Assembly (NCBI GenBank): GCA_946406115.1
Contig: OX291542.1
Location: 3,434,959 to 3,498,958 of the forward strand
DNA from: Apoda limacodes
Lineage: Eukaryota > Arthropoda > Insecta > Lepidoptera > Limacodidae
DNA: 64,000 bases
Direction: 5' to 3'
Below, piece after piece: positions 34,545 through 46,687 of the stretch; the first letter of the stretch is position 1; every line of letters begins with the position of its first letter. The notes beneath the pieces were generated by a model that searched no databases, was not told where the DNA came from, and worked only from the letters and a program-made list of their open reading frames with translations. A program made the position numbers and the translations under genes.

Positions 34545-36579
34545 GTAAGTTAACTTCGAGCAAAACTTCAAGATATATGATTATTCCCGTGAAATATAGC
34601 TTTAAGCTTTTTCAATTTTTTTTAATTAAGTCAATTGTGTGAAACGTACTAGATTTCATTACTAATGTTAAATCTCTTCTTCTCTCTCTAGTTCAATCTT
34701 TGACTAAGCAAAAATATCATAAACTTTTTATTGATAATATAAGTAGGTTTATTGCCATGACATACAAATCGATTAAGGAAAAAACGTGAAACTGAATATT
34801 GAAATCAAAATTGAGAGGGGGAGGGGGGTCATATAGTTATTGTATATATTCATATGTTTTCTCAATCGATATTGGCTTTTTGATTTTCTTATGTACGTAT
34901 TATTCTTATTAGGCAAATAATATTATTACTATTTCAAAATGTTGGATTTCAAAATTAGTACTTGCAATACTTCTCTAAAATACATAGTTTTCGAGAGTTG
35001 TTTTGAAAGTATATTTACACCTATGTGTATGTTATACTTACGCGCGCTCCAGTTAAACTAAACATTATTAGGTATATCAAAAAGGACATATTGATCAATT
35101 TAGCAATTTAAAATTTATGTTTGGCAATGCAAAACCTACAATTGTTTTTCTAATTCCGGTGGACTCTAATTGAAATAATGTTAATCCAATGGTTCTGACA
35201 AATTCGTAAATTACCCTACATACTGTTGTATGATGATACTAAATGGTAGTTAAAGTAGGTTACTTAACTTATAGGTATGTTATTTAAATAAAAATAAGTT
35301 TTTTTTTATTAACCTACGCATAAAGCTCGTTAGTCTTTCACCTACTTTAACAAAATTACTATGCAGACCAATTTCAGTCCTCTACCGCATTTAGCACGAT
35401 AAAATGCATGAAAAAAAAATCCCTGGTGTAGTACACTGGTGCTGGTGTATTTGACAATTATTCTTAAATGAATTGTATTATGTTTAAGAGGTTCAATAAT
35501 GAGATAAGGATTTAAGACAACAGGCTTCCTATGATTCTAATTTTAGACAGAGACTTTCTTTAGTCATATTAACTACTATTCATAACATTAACTGAAATAG
35601 TTGAAATTAACTTTGTCCACGTATCTTGAGAATGGCAAGGCAGATTTTAGATTTTTTAATAAAGGTATATATTGTATGTCTTATTAAATTTCACGTTTTT
35701 AAAATAGTTTTAAGTACTCTATTTTATTATAACTTTGTATGATATTTTGACTGAAGACGCAAAAACAAATAGCGAATAATACAAAAAGGATGGTAACTGC
35801 TGCAATGTGTAACACACCGTCTACAACTCAGACGCGTCGACGATTGGAAAAGGATTTCAAAATGTTTTTATGCCTATATCTACTGACGCCGACAGTTAAA
35901 GAACATGACAAAACAAGACTACACGTTGTGTTTTAGACTGATTAATTTAAGGCATAACATTTTAATTTTAGTTTTTTACTCACTTCAAAACTTAAGATTA
36001 TTATAACAATAATAAATAAAATATAAAAAAATTGCAATGGTAGAGATTTTTATTATTTAGCTTCACATTTTACTGGATGATGGGATGGACTAAGTCGCTA
36101 TTTAATATTTAATATACATTGAGTATTAAGGAAGGTTACGAAAGGATATTTAGAAGGCTTCAATGACTCGGGTTTGTAATTTCTGTACCGCCCGTGTTAC
36201 ACACAACGTTTTTCATCACATTTACGAGTAAATAAATAAACTCACTGAAGTAACGGAAACAGAAGTATAAAAAAACAACACCTTATAGCGGTATCGCGAT
36301 AATTTATGAATTCAGAAATTAAAACTTGGAATTGAAACAGAAAGTGGTTTAATAAATATTTGATAGAATAGACAAAGTACATAAAACGCGCGCGTGCGCA
36401 CAGAACAAGTTTCATATGTCATTATCGCCCATAGGTTCTCTGGACGCCCGCTTTACCTTAAGTAAAGTAAAATTTACAAAGAATAAGCCCGTGGTAGTAA
36501 TAAAGGTCATAGCACCTTCTTCAGCTGCTAGCAATAACACTGTTTACGAGTAAGTGTGATGAAAAAAAAAACTATTTAT
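34545..36579. other. gene-free stretch after the orphan exon (unit 1)
   Basis: Contains a G-rich GAGAGGGGGAGGGGGG run at 34813. Two repeat blocks (36180-36235 and 36420-36565) are related in reverse to 4950-5160. No family exon 2 or Asn-repeat exon was found on either strand. Confidence 0.5.
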
Positions 36580-36764
36580 ATCTAATATAATAAAGCTAAA
36601 GAGTTTGTTCGTACGCGCTAATCTCTTAGACTACCAGTCGGATTGAAAGAATATTTTGACATTTGATAGCCTAATTCTGCGGAAGATTATAAACTTAACT
36701 TCACGCTATAGTTATTAGGAGCTGAGAAGAAACTAACGTGGGTGAAACCGCTGAGAACAGCTAG
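36580..36764 (+). repeat. CTAG-ended interspersed repeat (unit 1)
   Basis: Degenerate member ending 'gtgggtgaaaccgctgagaa' then CAGCTAGTA (CTAG 36761-36764). Same orientation as 5161-5680. A 'ctggccaagtgtgagtcttt' fragment follows at about 36885. Confidence 0.6.
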
Positions 36765-37079
36765 TATATACAAATGTACATATATACACATTTAGGTATA
36801 GCATTAACTTTTTTACTTTTTTAATCAAAAACTTTGAAGAGGCAAGGAACAGTTTTCTTTAAATTTTAATTGATTAAAAAACACCTGGCCAAGTGTGAGT
36901 CTTTTGGCACCGAGGGTTCTCTACAAACTTATTGTATGTAGATATTTTTCCATCATGAGATCAAGTATAAATAAATAAATAAAAACGAATATTTTTGGTT
37001 ATTAAACACAACGCCGTCGGGCTCCAAAGTAAGCAACGCTTGTGTTATAGATACAAATACATATATATTACTTTTTTTT

Positions 37080-37225
37080 TGTAAATACATACATATCATA
37101 CATAAATAAACCCAGACACATACAAATGTTCAGGACAAATACAAATGTTTATCACATAAATCTTTGTCCAGTGCGGAAATCGTACCCACACCCTCTGCAC
37201 TGCTACACCTCTATGCTGCGAGGGA
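37080..37225 (-). mobile_element. SINE fragment, reverse orientation (unit 1)
   Basis: On the minus strand it reads GTAGCAGTGCAGAGGGTGTG then GGTACGATTTCC, a degenerate B box, with the body ('aatgtttatcacataaat') and an AT tail. Typical of lepidopteran tRNA-derived SINEs. Confidence 0.55.
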
Positions 37226-39164
37226 GTCGCACAGGTTTATGTTTTAGTTATCAGTAATTTTTTTTTTCTTTATTTGTGATGTTACATCTTGCCAAATTTG
37301 ATAATATAGGTTAACGGGAAGTACTCCATAGGTTTTGATTTATTTGTGACACAATATGCGACCAAAATGACCGTGTTTTGGGCATATTTTTTAATGCATT
37401 GACTTAGAAGCTTTTTTTTTTTGACAACTTTATTTACCGTAAGCCTTTTTGATATTAATTTCAACTGGATATTTCCACGCATTCTTGAGTAAAAGGGTCT
37501 TGACAGACAGACAAACTTTTTTTAATGTGTTATTATTACTAAAAATAAACAAATTACACTTTTATCTCTCGGCGAACAATATACTATTTACCTTGCTAAT
37601 TTGACGCAAATAGACGCAATATTGTCTTGAAGCTACAATCCCATCCTTATCATCACATCCTTGTGTTAACTTAGATGTAGTTTCCACAACCGTCTTTAAT
37701 TTGTCGTTGTCGATCATTCCTTTCAGGCGAGCACAGGGTTAACTTTTAAATAAAAAGTTCCTAAGTATTCAAACTAATAACAAATAGTATGTTCATTTGT
37801 AGTGTTTGCTTCGTTTATGTTGCGTGCCACTTGCGCCGCACTGCTACAACGACGGAACTCGTAATCCATAACTAGGTACAAAATCCTTTTCTTAGTACAA
37901 AGAGTCACACGCTAAAATACACCAGTTGGACTTTGAACAACAATTGAAGATGAACAAATATTTTGTGTGATAGGGATAGATATAAATTTCTCGCTTTTAC
38001 GTTACAAAACTCCTGTTGCACTGTACACACACGTCAAAGTTGTGACGCGCACTGACATTATATTATTATTTGTAGTAAATTGTATATTAATTTTTACTTA
38101 CCTGTAATAGAGTTTAGTTTTCGTCTGTTGCTTCGAATCACAATTTTAATTACCGTGCCGCGTTCATGATAATCGTCGCTTTTCAAAAAATTGTCTCTAC
38201 CAATGACTTAAAAAAACAGACACGTCACGGCTTAAAACTACATCATATGCTATTGATAAAATTTCTGATGACGAATAGTTTGATAATTAATCTTATCTCG
38301 TGCACTACTAAAGTCGCGCCATATAAGTTTGAATATGTTAAAAAACGAACTACATATTAACCATAATATTTTGTTTTTCTCATTAACAGTAGTGCCTTTC
38401 CCAGAAAAAACTCTAATATGAAAATAAATACCAAACAGTGACAGGCAAGCTTTAATCTAAGCAAGTGACAGAGTGTCATAAGTGACATAAAGCAAATAGG
38501 TTTTAGCTGCAGCGTTTTGAGATATTGACCTGAGTCAAGTTGCTAAATATATTTTTTTATACACAATTATGCTATTAAATTATTACTAAATTATATTATT
38601 ATTACGAAATTATGCTAAAGAAAAGTGATGCGTTTTCAATTTTTGTTTGAACCAGTTTAGATGAACAATATTTCGAAGTGAATTTAAGCAAAAAAGCATT
38701 CGAAGAGCACAAAAGCACAATCTTACTTTAATTCTGATTACCTAACGATAAATCAAAAAATAGGAATTAGTAAAAGTATCCAACCCACATTATATGCCAC
38801 AAACAGTTTTTTGCAGATAAAAACCATCGATATTTAAAAAAATAGGTTCAGAGCGCCACTCCCTAAAGTATACCATGTCAGTTTGGGTCATTTAGCCAAA
38901 AATTTAGAATAAAAAACTAATATAGACTTCCATTGGCCATTCAATATTATTAATATACAACTAATTACTTTTACATAAAAACGGTATTTTAACCAATGGA
39001 TGTGTAATCGTGAGGTAATTGGCTATCAGTTTTGGCAAAGTGTGCATCGCAGCTTAATTGTTATCTGCTGCATGCAGCGGCTTTATAATGCTTTTAAACC
39101 TTTTTATGATGTTATCATAGTACTTATATTTGGAAATGTACCAATCGTTATAATTAAAATTGAA
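37226..39164. other. gene-free stretch (unit 1)
   Basis: Small frames at 37282-37482 (minus) and 38166-38360 (plus) recur in every unit only because the unit is duplicated. They have no signal peptide or motif. Confidence 0.45.
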
Positions 39165-39325
39165 AAGAGCAACAGCTGGAGAGTTTCTTTCGCCGTTTCT
39201 TCTTCCCAGAACGCCATCTTGATTCCGAAACGGTAGTAGTTTATGAATTCCTTGCATATTATACTGACGTCAAAAAAGTTATATTGTATCCTATTTTTGA
39301 GAAATAAACTATTTGAATTTGAATT
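39165..39325 (+). repeat. LINE/SINE 3'-tail fragment (unit 1)
   Basis: 'gagagtttctttcgccgttt', 'gaacgccatcttgattccg' and 'gaaataaactatttgaattt' are the 3' tail of a common lepidopteran retroelement, also at 8490-8680. Unit 2 copy at 51308-51468. Confidence 0.6.
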
Positions 39326-39836
39326 GGTTCCCTACAATTAAATATGACGTATTAGTAGTAAATATGGCATTTTAATTCTATGACAGATTGATATGTCAAA
39401 TATACTACGTCAAAAAAGTAAATAAACAAACATTATTATTTATAATTAAGGAGTTTTGGCGCGAATCTTAAGAAGGAGTAGTGTTTTTTTCTGTTTAATT
39501 TTTCTAAATTCATTTAGTGACTTTCGATGTATATATTTTAGCAAAGTTTTACGAAAGCGTGTTAAGAATTGTGCAGCGAAGGCTCATGAATAGTGAATTA
39601 TGAAGAAATAAGCAGGACATGACGCGCAATGTCTGAGGATCCACACCAAATCTCCTGCCCAATCTTGGGACTTGAAAACGAGGACGCGCGGTAACGCCCG
39701 CGCCACGATACGATATAATATAATTGACTTTGACTCTGGCAAATGCATAAATGGTCTGCTAAGACCGTGCGAGCTCATTTTAATAGTAAAAAAAAAAAAA
39801 AAAAATTATAATAAATAAATATGTATACGAGGTGAT
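39326..39836. other. right end of tandem unit 1
   Basis: No gene. An 18-bp A run (39788-39805) precedes 'ttataataaataaat' and the junction GAGGTGAT/GGTTCGAACC at 39836/39837, where the next unit begins inside the SINE B box. Confidence 0.6.
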
Positions 39837-39944
39837 GGTTCGAACCAAGTGGCGGGGGGTCGGCGTGTACCAATGAGTCTTTTCTTAATTTCTCAAGTAC
39901 ACTCAACTCATAAAAAAATGCAAATAAACTAATTAATTTACTCG

Positions 39945-41109
39945 TACAATTGGTGTAGAAACACAAAAAACTAGGTAATTTGGTCCACACAGGACTTTGT
40001 AAATCAACAAGTAAGTTCTACAATCTATGTCGAAACACTCAGAATCTAGGTATTTTGATTTACACAATACTTTGTAAAATAACTAATAATTATACAGTCT
40101 GTGCTGAAACACTCAAAAACTAGGTATTTTGGTTTACAAAATATTTTGTAAATTAACTAATAAGTATAAAATCTATGTTGAAACACTTGAAAACTATGTA
40201 TTTTGTTCACACAACACTTTGTAATCGACTAATAAATATAAAATCTATGATGAAACTCTCAAAAACTAAATATTTTGGTTCAGACTAGATTGTAAAAGAA
40301 CTAATAATTACAATCTATGTTGAAACACTCAAAAACTAGATATTTTGGTTCACACTATACTTTGTAAAATAACTAATAATTATACAGTCTGTGCTGAAAC
40401 ACTTAAAACTAAGAAGTTTGGTTCACACAATGCTTTGCGAATCAACTAATAAAATATAAAATCTATGTTGAAAGACTCAAAAACTAGGTATTTTGGTTCA
40501 CACTATACTTTGTAAAATAACTTATAATTATACAGTCTGTACTGAAACACTTAAAAACTAGGAAGTTAAGTTCACACAATACTTTGTAAATAATGTAATA
40601 AGATATACAATCCATTTTGAAACACTCAAAAACTATGTATTTTGTTCACACAACAATTTACAATCGACTAATAAATATAAAATCTATGATCCAACTCTCA
40701 AAAACTAAATATTTTGGTCCAGATTATACTTTGTAAAAGAACTTATAATTACAATCTGTGTTGAAACACTTAAAACTAGATGTTTAGGTGTACATAATAC
40801 TTTGTTAATCAACTAATAAGTATGAACTCTATGTTGAAACACATAGAAATGGTTTATTGTGGTCTACACAATGCTTTGTAAATTGACTAATAAGCATAAA
40901 ATCTATGTTGAAACAATTAAAAACTATGTACTTTGGTTTTCAAAATTCTTTTTAAATCAACTAATAAGGTATATAATCTATGTTTAACACTCAAAAATTA
41001 CGTGTTTTGGTTTAAAAAATACTTTGTTAATCAAATAATAAGTATAAAATTTATGTTGAAACACTAAAAACCTAGGTATTTGGTTGACAAAATATTTTGT
41101 AAAGCAATT
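39945..41109 (+). repeat. 73-bp minisatellite (tandem unit 2)
   Basis: Same 16 units in the same order as in unit 1. The lack of unit gain or loss between copies shows the 12-kb duplication is younger than the minisatellite's internal expansion. Confidence 0.9.
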
Positions 41110-42291
41110 ATAAAAAAACCTTCAAGCCTGTAGCCACAAGTATAGGGATTAACCATATCAAAAGAAAAGTGTCTGGTTTTGAAATATATTTACATCTACT
41201 TAAGCCTATATACTTAGACGGATGGCAGAGATGGCGCGCTTTGGATGTGGGATTGTGAAAGCAAAGGTTTTATTTTTACTTGCATATGTTCCCACTAGTA
41301 GTCACCAGCTTACCCTAACCTTAGACTAGGGTGATTTCGACCACAGACCAGGCCCAGAGAGAATTGTGTACTTGGCATACATCCTTTCATACGAGTATGC
41401 ATGTTTTCTAACTATGTAAAAAAGGCTACACGACAGGTTCAAACCAAAGCCAAAAAAGCCGTTTCGACCAGTGTACAAAGACATATTATACTATTGAAGC
41501 ATACAAAGCAGACAGTCTAAGTTCGACAGGCGCTAGCACGTGACCGCACGTTGAAAATCTCGATTTTCTCGATTTTTTGTCGGTAAAAAATGTTACTATT
41601 TATTTAGAACTACGAAATTAGCAAATCAGTTGGTCATACTTATATACATTTTATGAAATAAGAATTAAGAAAATATCGCTCTTAGTTTTCCAAACAATTT
41701 ATATGAAAGCCCAAAAATAGAGTCAGATATATTTTAAAACTGTTTTAATAGCCAAATTATTATAATATAAGAAAATCCACTTAACTAAGGTTTGAACTAT
41801 TCTATTTTTTTAACGTGCACTCAGTACTTAAACAATATTAAACAAATTTTTGCAAACTTATCACGTTTGGGTATGCCATCACCTTAAGTCAAGTAAAAAA
41901 GGTTAATGATGTGGGTTGTATCTAACCGCTGGTTTCTCCCCCGGGGACTAAATGCGTAAAGACATTATAACTTCCGCTTATAACACTCTAGAATATTTGA
42001 TAATTTTGAAACCTTTTTTTATTAAATAATAAGTTTTAGTTTTTAGCCTTTTAATTTTTATGCGAACGTTATTTTTCTTTAAATGCTATTAAACCATATA
42101 AATATTGGTTAAAATATGTAACCAAACTTACTGACTTTGTTTTCTATACATAAATATTGTAATAGACATTTGGATTAAGGACAAAGAATGTTTATTTTGT
42201 TGAAGGAATTTTTTTTTTATAATAATAAAACTATTTGAACAAATGTTTAATTTTTGAATTGTCGTGACTTTTTATTTTTGTGGAAGTGCAG

Positions 42292-42328
42292 TATATAAAT
42301 GCTAGTCAGAACCTGATATGTTATCATT
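42292..42328 (+). promoter_or_regulatory. core promoter of array gene copy 2
   Basis: TATATAAA and TCATT as in copy 1, unchanged. Confidence 0.8.
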
Positions 42329-42350
42329 ACGGTCTTGGAACTACCTGATT

Positions 42351-44125
42351 ATGAAAACCATTGCAGTCCTTTGTTTCACTCTCTTGGTAAGTTTAACTAT
42401 AATCGTGAACATTATTTGTGTTGATATACTAGTACTTAAACATTAAAAAAAAATGCTTAGGCAAGTAAGTAAACTATTACAAGTGGACGCTTAGTTACTT
42501 ATTTATTCTGTTTATTTCAGGTTGCCTGTGTCCAATACAGTGCAGCACAAGGATGGTCAGGTAAATATTTATTAAGAGGGTGATAAAGGCCAGAAAGCCA
42601 TTCTCTGTAATAAGAACAATGTCCATGTAAATGTACTAAAAATCATTATACAATGACATATAAATTACTTTGAGATGTATATGTTTTTAGCAATTTTTTA
42701 AATTTTTTTTTAACAGATAATGTGCATGGAAGAAGTGGTGGAGACGTCCACGGTCGTAATAATCACCTAGACAGGGACGGCGACCTCGATGTGCACGGCA
42801 GTCGCCGTAACAGACTTAACCGTAACTACCACGACAGTGGCAACAGGAACGATAATGGAAATGGTAACCGTGATGACAACGAAAATGGTAATGGAAATGA
42901 CAATGCTAATGGAAATGGAAATGGAAACAGAAATGGCAATGATAATGACAATGATAATGACAATGCCAACAAAAACGGCAATGACAATGCCAATGACAAC
43001 AGGAACAGCAACACAGGAGTGAACAGAAACTCCGGCAGTAACAGCAATAGAATCCGAAACAGCAACAGCGTGCAAGACGACAGCCATTCCGGTAATTACT
43101 GCTAAATATACTGTTAATATTTTTTTTGCAACTAATTTGTGCAAAATCAATTTTAATTAACTAGCTCTATTTAAGAACACTCAAAGCTAGAAAATTGCGG
43201 GCTAAGGCCATATAAAACTTTCAGTTTTCTTTTTTTTTAATTCTTTTAGTAAAATTATAATTTTTGATTAATAAATTAGATATCACGTTTTGTGGTAGGC
43301 TTTACGCTCTAGTACGTCTTCCATTAGTCCATAAAAAGCACAATATTTATATTCTATAAAAAAAGCTCAATGCTTTTGTATTATCCATGCCTGTAAAATT
43401 TAAAGAAATCTTCTTAATGTCTCTGTTTCTTTATATTAGTATACAAAATAATAAAAATAACAAAAACATCCCTATTTAAATGTTTTACTTTAAGCTTCGT
43501 CAGTCAATATTACTACTTACAAATCCGATAAATATTTCCATAAAAAATTAAAAACAAGATATGGCAACACAAAACACAAATTACATTCTACATGCAATTA
43601 TAGACGGATACCCATTGAATAACACCATAGTAATAAAAAAAAACAACATATTTAATAACACGTTTTCGTTTACTAGGTAACTGACGACATATTACATCTA
43701 TGCAGAATCTATTCATAGTTTTTGTTTTAAATAACTGTACAGATAACCTTAATTGATCAAGCAAGTTAAACAATTTTTATAAGTTTGAAGTCTGTTGTTG
43801 TTTTTGTTTGACTGTCGCGCTTTATGTCGCAACGGAGCACCCAATTGAGATGAAATCCGGCACAGAAATAGGTGAAGAGACTGATAAGGACATATAAAGT
43901 CTACTTTTACAGAAAATTTAAATGTTTATGCAGAAATAACAATAACCAAATTCCACGTAAGCAAACTATAACTAAAGTTATAGCTTGCTATAGCAAACTA
44001 ACTATAATCAAGAAGTTGCTGAAGAAATCCTACGCCGATAACTGACAAAACCTAGTAGTTATATACGTCTTATGCTTTACGCTTTATTCTAATAAATTCT
44101 TTTACTTTCAGGCAAAGGATGGTAA
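42351..44125 (+). CDS. secreted Asn-dipeptide-repeat protein, array copy 2
   Basis: Exons 42351-42386, 42521-42560, 42717-43091 and 44112-44125, 154 residues. All splice sites are the same as in copy 1. The only coding change noticed is GAT to AAT at codon 41 (D41N) in the head domain. A 3' UTR exon is predicted at 44465-44568. The orphan promoter and first exon of unit 1 (34509) lie 8 kb upstream in the same orientation. They could splice to exon 2 here in phase, giving the same mature protein. The gene is intact, so either copies 1-3 are all functional or decay has had no time. Confidence 0.87.
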
Positions 44126-44222
44126 GAAAAATGCCAAAACCTGAAGAACGAAAAAAGAAAACGGTAAGTTTTGGTTACTTTATAGCAAAACTTTTATTAA
44201 CTTCGTATTGTTTATAAGTGAC

Positions 44223-44378
44223 GACTAAATTGGAGCAGTGGTTAATCATTGTACTGCCAAGTTCTAAGGTCCGGGGTTCGATTTCTGGTGGGTGTGTGTG
44301 ATACAAAAAGTGACAATTTGTAAAAGGCGATTAGATAAGACGAATCCATCGTCATTAAGTTTTTCTCTTATCATGTGA
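44223..44378 (+). mobile_element. tRNA-derived SINE in the 3' UTR intron (unit 2)
   Basis: Duplicate of 32080-32235 with the same A-box and B-box text. Confidence 0.7.
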
Positions 44379-44568
44379 ATATCTGTTTATTATCTTGGTA
44401 TACCCATTATTATTTTGGTATATCTATTATTTTTGTATCTAATTGTAATTATTTCTCATTTCAGATAGATGTAACCCACATATTAAGTTTTTCAAAATTT
44501 TATTTTTCTTCAACTAATAATCCAATGTAAATTTTTCATCATGATCATAACTGTTTAATACAATTAAA

Positions 44569-45410
44569 AGTTTATAAATTTAATTTATTTTTATTTGCTT
44601 TTATAGTTTTAGGCAGCACTTGTTTCTTTAAAGTACAATATGAAGATTAGGTACTTCATAAAGACATCCGCTATTAACTTTTTCGCAAAAAGAAACATAG
44701 TATGTTTCCTAGGGTTCCGTGCTCAAAGGGTGCCAACGGAGTCCTTTTACTTACTGACTGTCCGTGTCCGTGTACCCACCATCCGTCCGTGGCGCTATCT
44801 TTTAGATCTAAGTATGTAAAAGTCTGATTTTTTTTACAGAATTTGTGGTAATATGTACAGCATATTACAGATTATAAATAAAATAATATAATTAAAATAT
44901 AAGGGTTTTCCCCATACAAGAAACGCGATTTTGTTGTTTAAACGTAAATAATCGTAAAATAGTAATAGATATAGGCTTCAAACTTGTAGTAATTATTCTG
45001 TGAACTCTTAAGTATAACTACAAATAATAAAAACTGAGACTTTTTTTACATAGAGTGTAATAATTTGGACTTTTAATATTCTCTTAAAAGCATTAATAAG
45101 ATTAGCGACTTTCTATTCCTTTCTTCTATCTAGCTATTAAATTATTGGTGTTTCGCATTTTAAAATGAAAACGGACCCTATATAAGATCACTTTATTGTC
45201 CATTTATTGTCCATTTACCCATAGAAACCTTTAATTTGGCAAAGTTCTTTCATCACGTAGCCAAGCCTAGTTGTCCACTTTAGAGCAGAAGAAATATTTC
45301 AACGGAGGCCCCTGTCACTAGAGGCTTATACCAATCTCGATAATATTAAGTGAAATTTTAGTATAATAGTTGCTCAAGTTACAATTACAATTACAATCGC
45401 AATCTGGCAA
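44569..45410. other. gene-free stretch (unit 2)
   Basis: Duplicate of 32426-33267, including the reverse 'gagtcgg' fragment; nothing else seen. Confidence 0.5.
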
Positions 45411-45663
45411 CAAAAGTTTCCTGACCGTGTTATTTCTCGATTGGCCACCGACATTTTGTGTTTTAACACCTTTATACTTTTTTTTGGGCCACGTGAAAGA
45501 TAAGGTCTATGCTAATGATCCACTATGGATTCAAGACCTTAAAGATAGAATTCGTTAACTTATCGAGGACATACATCCGCAAATGTGCAATTGTTCATGG
45601 AAAATTTCATGAAAAGGATATGGTGCTGCAAGTGTAGCCATGGCGGCCATTTGGCCTTTGTTT
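45411..45663 (+). pseudogene. mariner-like transposase relic (unit 2)
   Basis: Duplicate of 33268-33520 with the same frameshifts and stop, so it was already dead before the unit duplicated. Confidence 0.75.
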
Positions 45664-46554
45664 TCAAAGTTAATGGCGTACCATCCTCTTTACGATGAAA
45701 TTCATTGATATCTCTTAAAAAATACTCGTTTTTTAAATATCAAAAACAAAACCTCTTATTGTAAAACCCTTTTAGGTATCTCCTAAGGTTTACTCACAAC
45801 AACCGTTTTTATTTTTTCAAAAGTGTAACGAAAAGTATAGGTTACTTGGGAAGCTATTTTGATTATTATAGTATTGATTCTTATTTTCTTTAATAAATTA
45901 GTTACCATCATTTCGTTGAGAATAAAATTGCTCTTTACTGCATAGCATTCCAAATAATACTTTAAAAGATATCAGAAATTGAATATTTCACGTAAAAAAA
46001 AAATGGTTTCCTTGACGAGACCTACGGCGCTTTTTTGACTGGGTTTTTATTAAGTTAAGCTTTTATTGGATAAATGCCACAAATTGTTATTTTTATTTTA
46101 AAATCAAAGATGTCAGATCTATTTTGGCGAGCATGATTTGCCAAAATTATTTTAAATTAAGAAAAACAAATCGAATAAGTTACTAGTGCGATAACGCTAT
46201 TGAACCATTTTTTTTACCTTGTAACAAACTAATAATGGAATCTATTGAGCTAGGCAAGTTGATAAAAAGGGCATAAGGCATAATACCTACATATTATTAT
46301 ATTCAATCTTCTGTATCCATTATTTTAAAACCTTCAGTATTTTAATTTTACAATTATCTTTTATTATAGAAAACTGATTTTTTTTTCTACTTTTGTTATT
46401 AATCACAGTGTTAATAGGAATAACTTAAGACAATACGACAGTAAAATAAAAAAGAACCAAGCTAACGAGGTCAATTGTGATTAAATAATGTAATATGTAA
46501 CTATGCAAACATATAACAAAGCATGTTTGAACAGTTGTTTTTCCATACTTTACC

Positions 46555-46592
46555 TATATATATATCGGCTAGTTTGAAAATAAACTATCATA
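46555..46592 (+). promoter_or_regulatory. core promoter of the orphan first exon (unit 2)
   Basis: TATATATATAT and TCATA unchanged from unit 1. Confidence 0.65.
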
Positions 46593-46651
46593 CCTTAACA
46601 ACGCTTCGTGACCATTAGCTTCTTTACTAAAAAAAAAACTAGACAATCAAC

Positions 46652-46687
46652 ATGAAAACCATTGCAGTTCTCTGTTTTGCTCTTTTG
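46652..46687 (+). CDS. orphan first coding exon (unit 2)
   Basis: MKTIAVLCFALL with donor GTAAGT at 46688. As in unit 1, no downstream family exon occurs before the unit ends at 51979. The next compatible exon 2 is in the gene of unit 3 at 54663, across a potential intron of 7,975 bp. Confidence 0.72.

Larger units (their letters stand above)
27694..39836. repeat. 12,143-bp tandem unit, copy 1
   Basis: Segments starting at GGTTCGAACCAAG (27694, 39837, 51980) recur at 12,143-bp spacing and run essentially base-for-base for the whole length, repeats and genes included. The unit contains, in order: truncated SINE, 73-bp minisatellite, family gene, mariner relic, orphan first exon, assorted repeats, and an 18-bp A run near its right end (39788-39805). 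Confidence 0.97.

Noticed and set aside
37720..37760. Acceptor-like CCTTTCAG/GCGAGCACAG as exon 2 of the orphan gene
   Set aside because: The reading after the acceptor does not resemble V-A-C-V-Q-Y and soon hits a stop.
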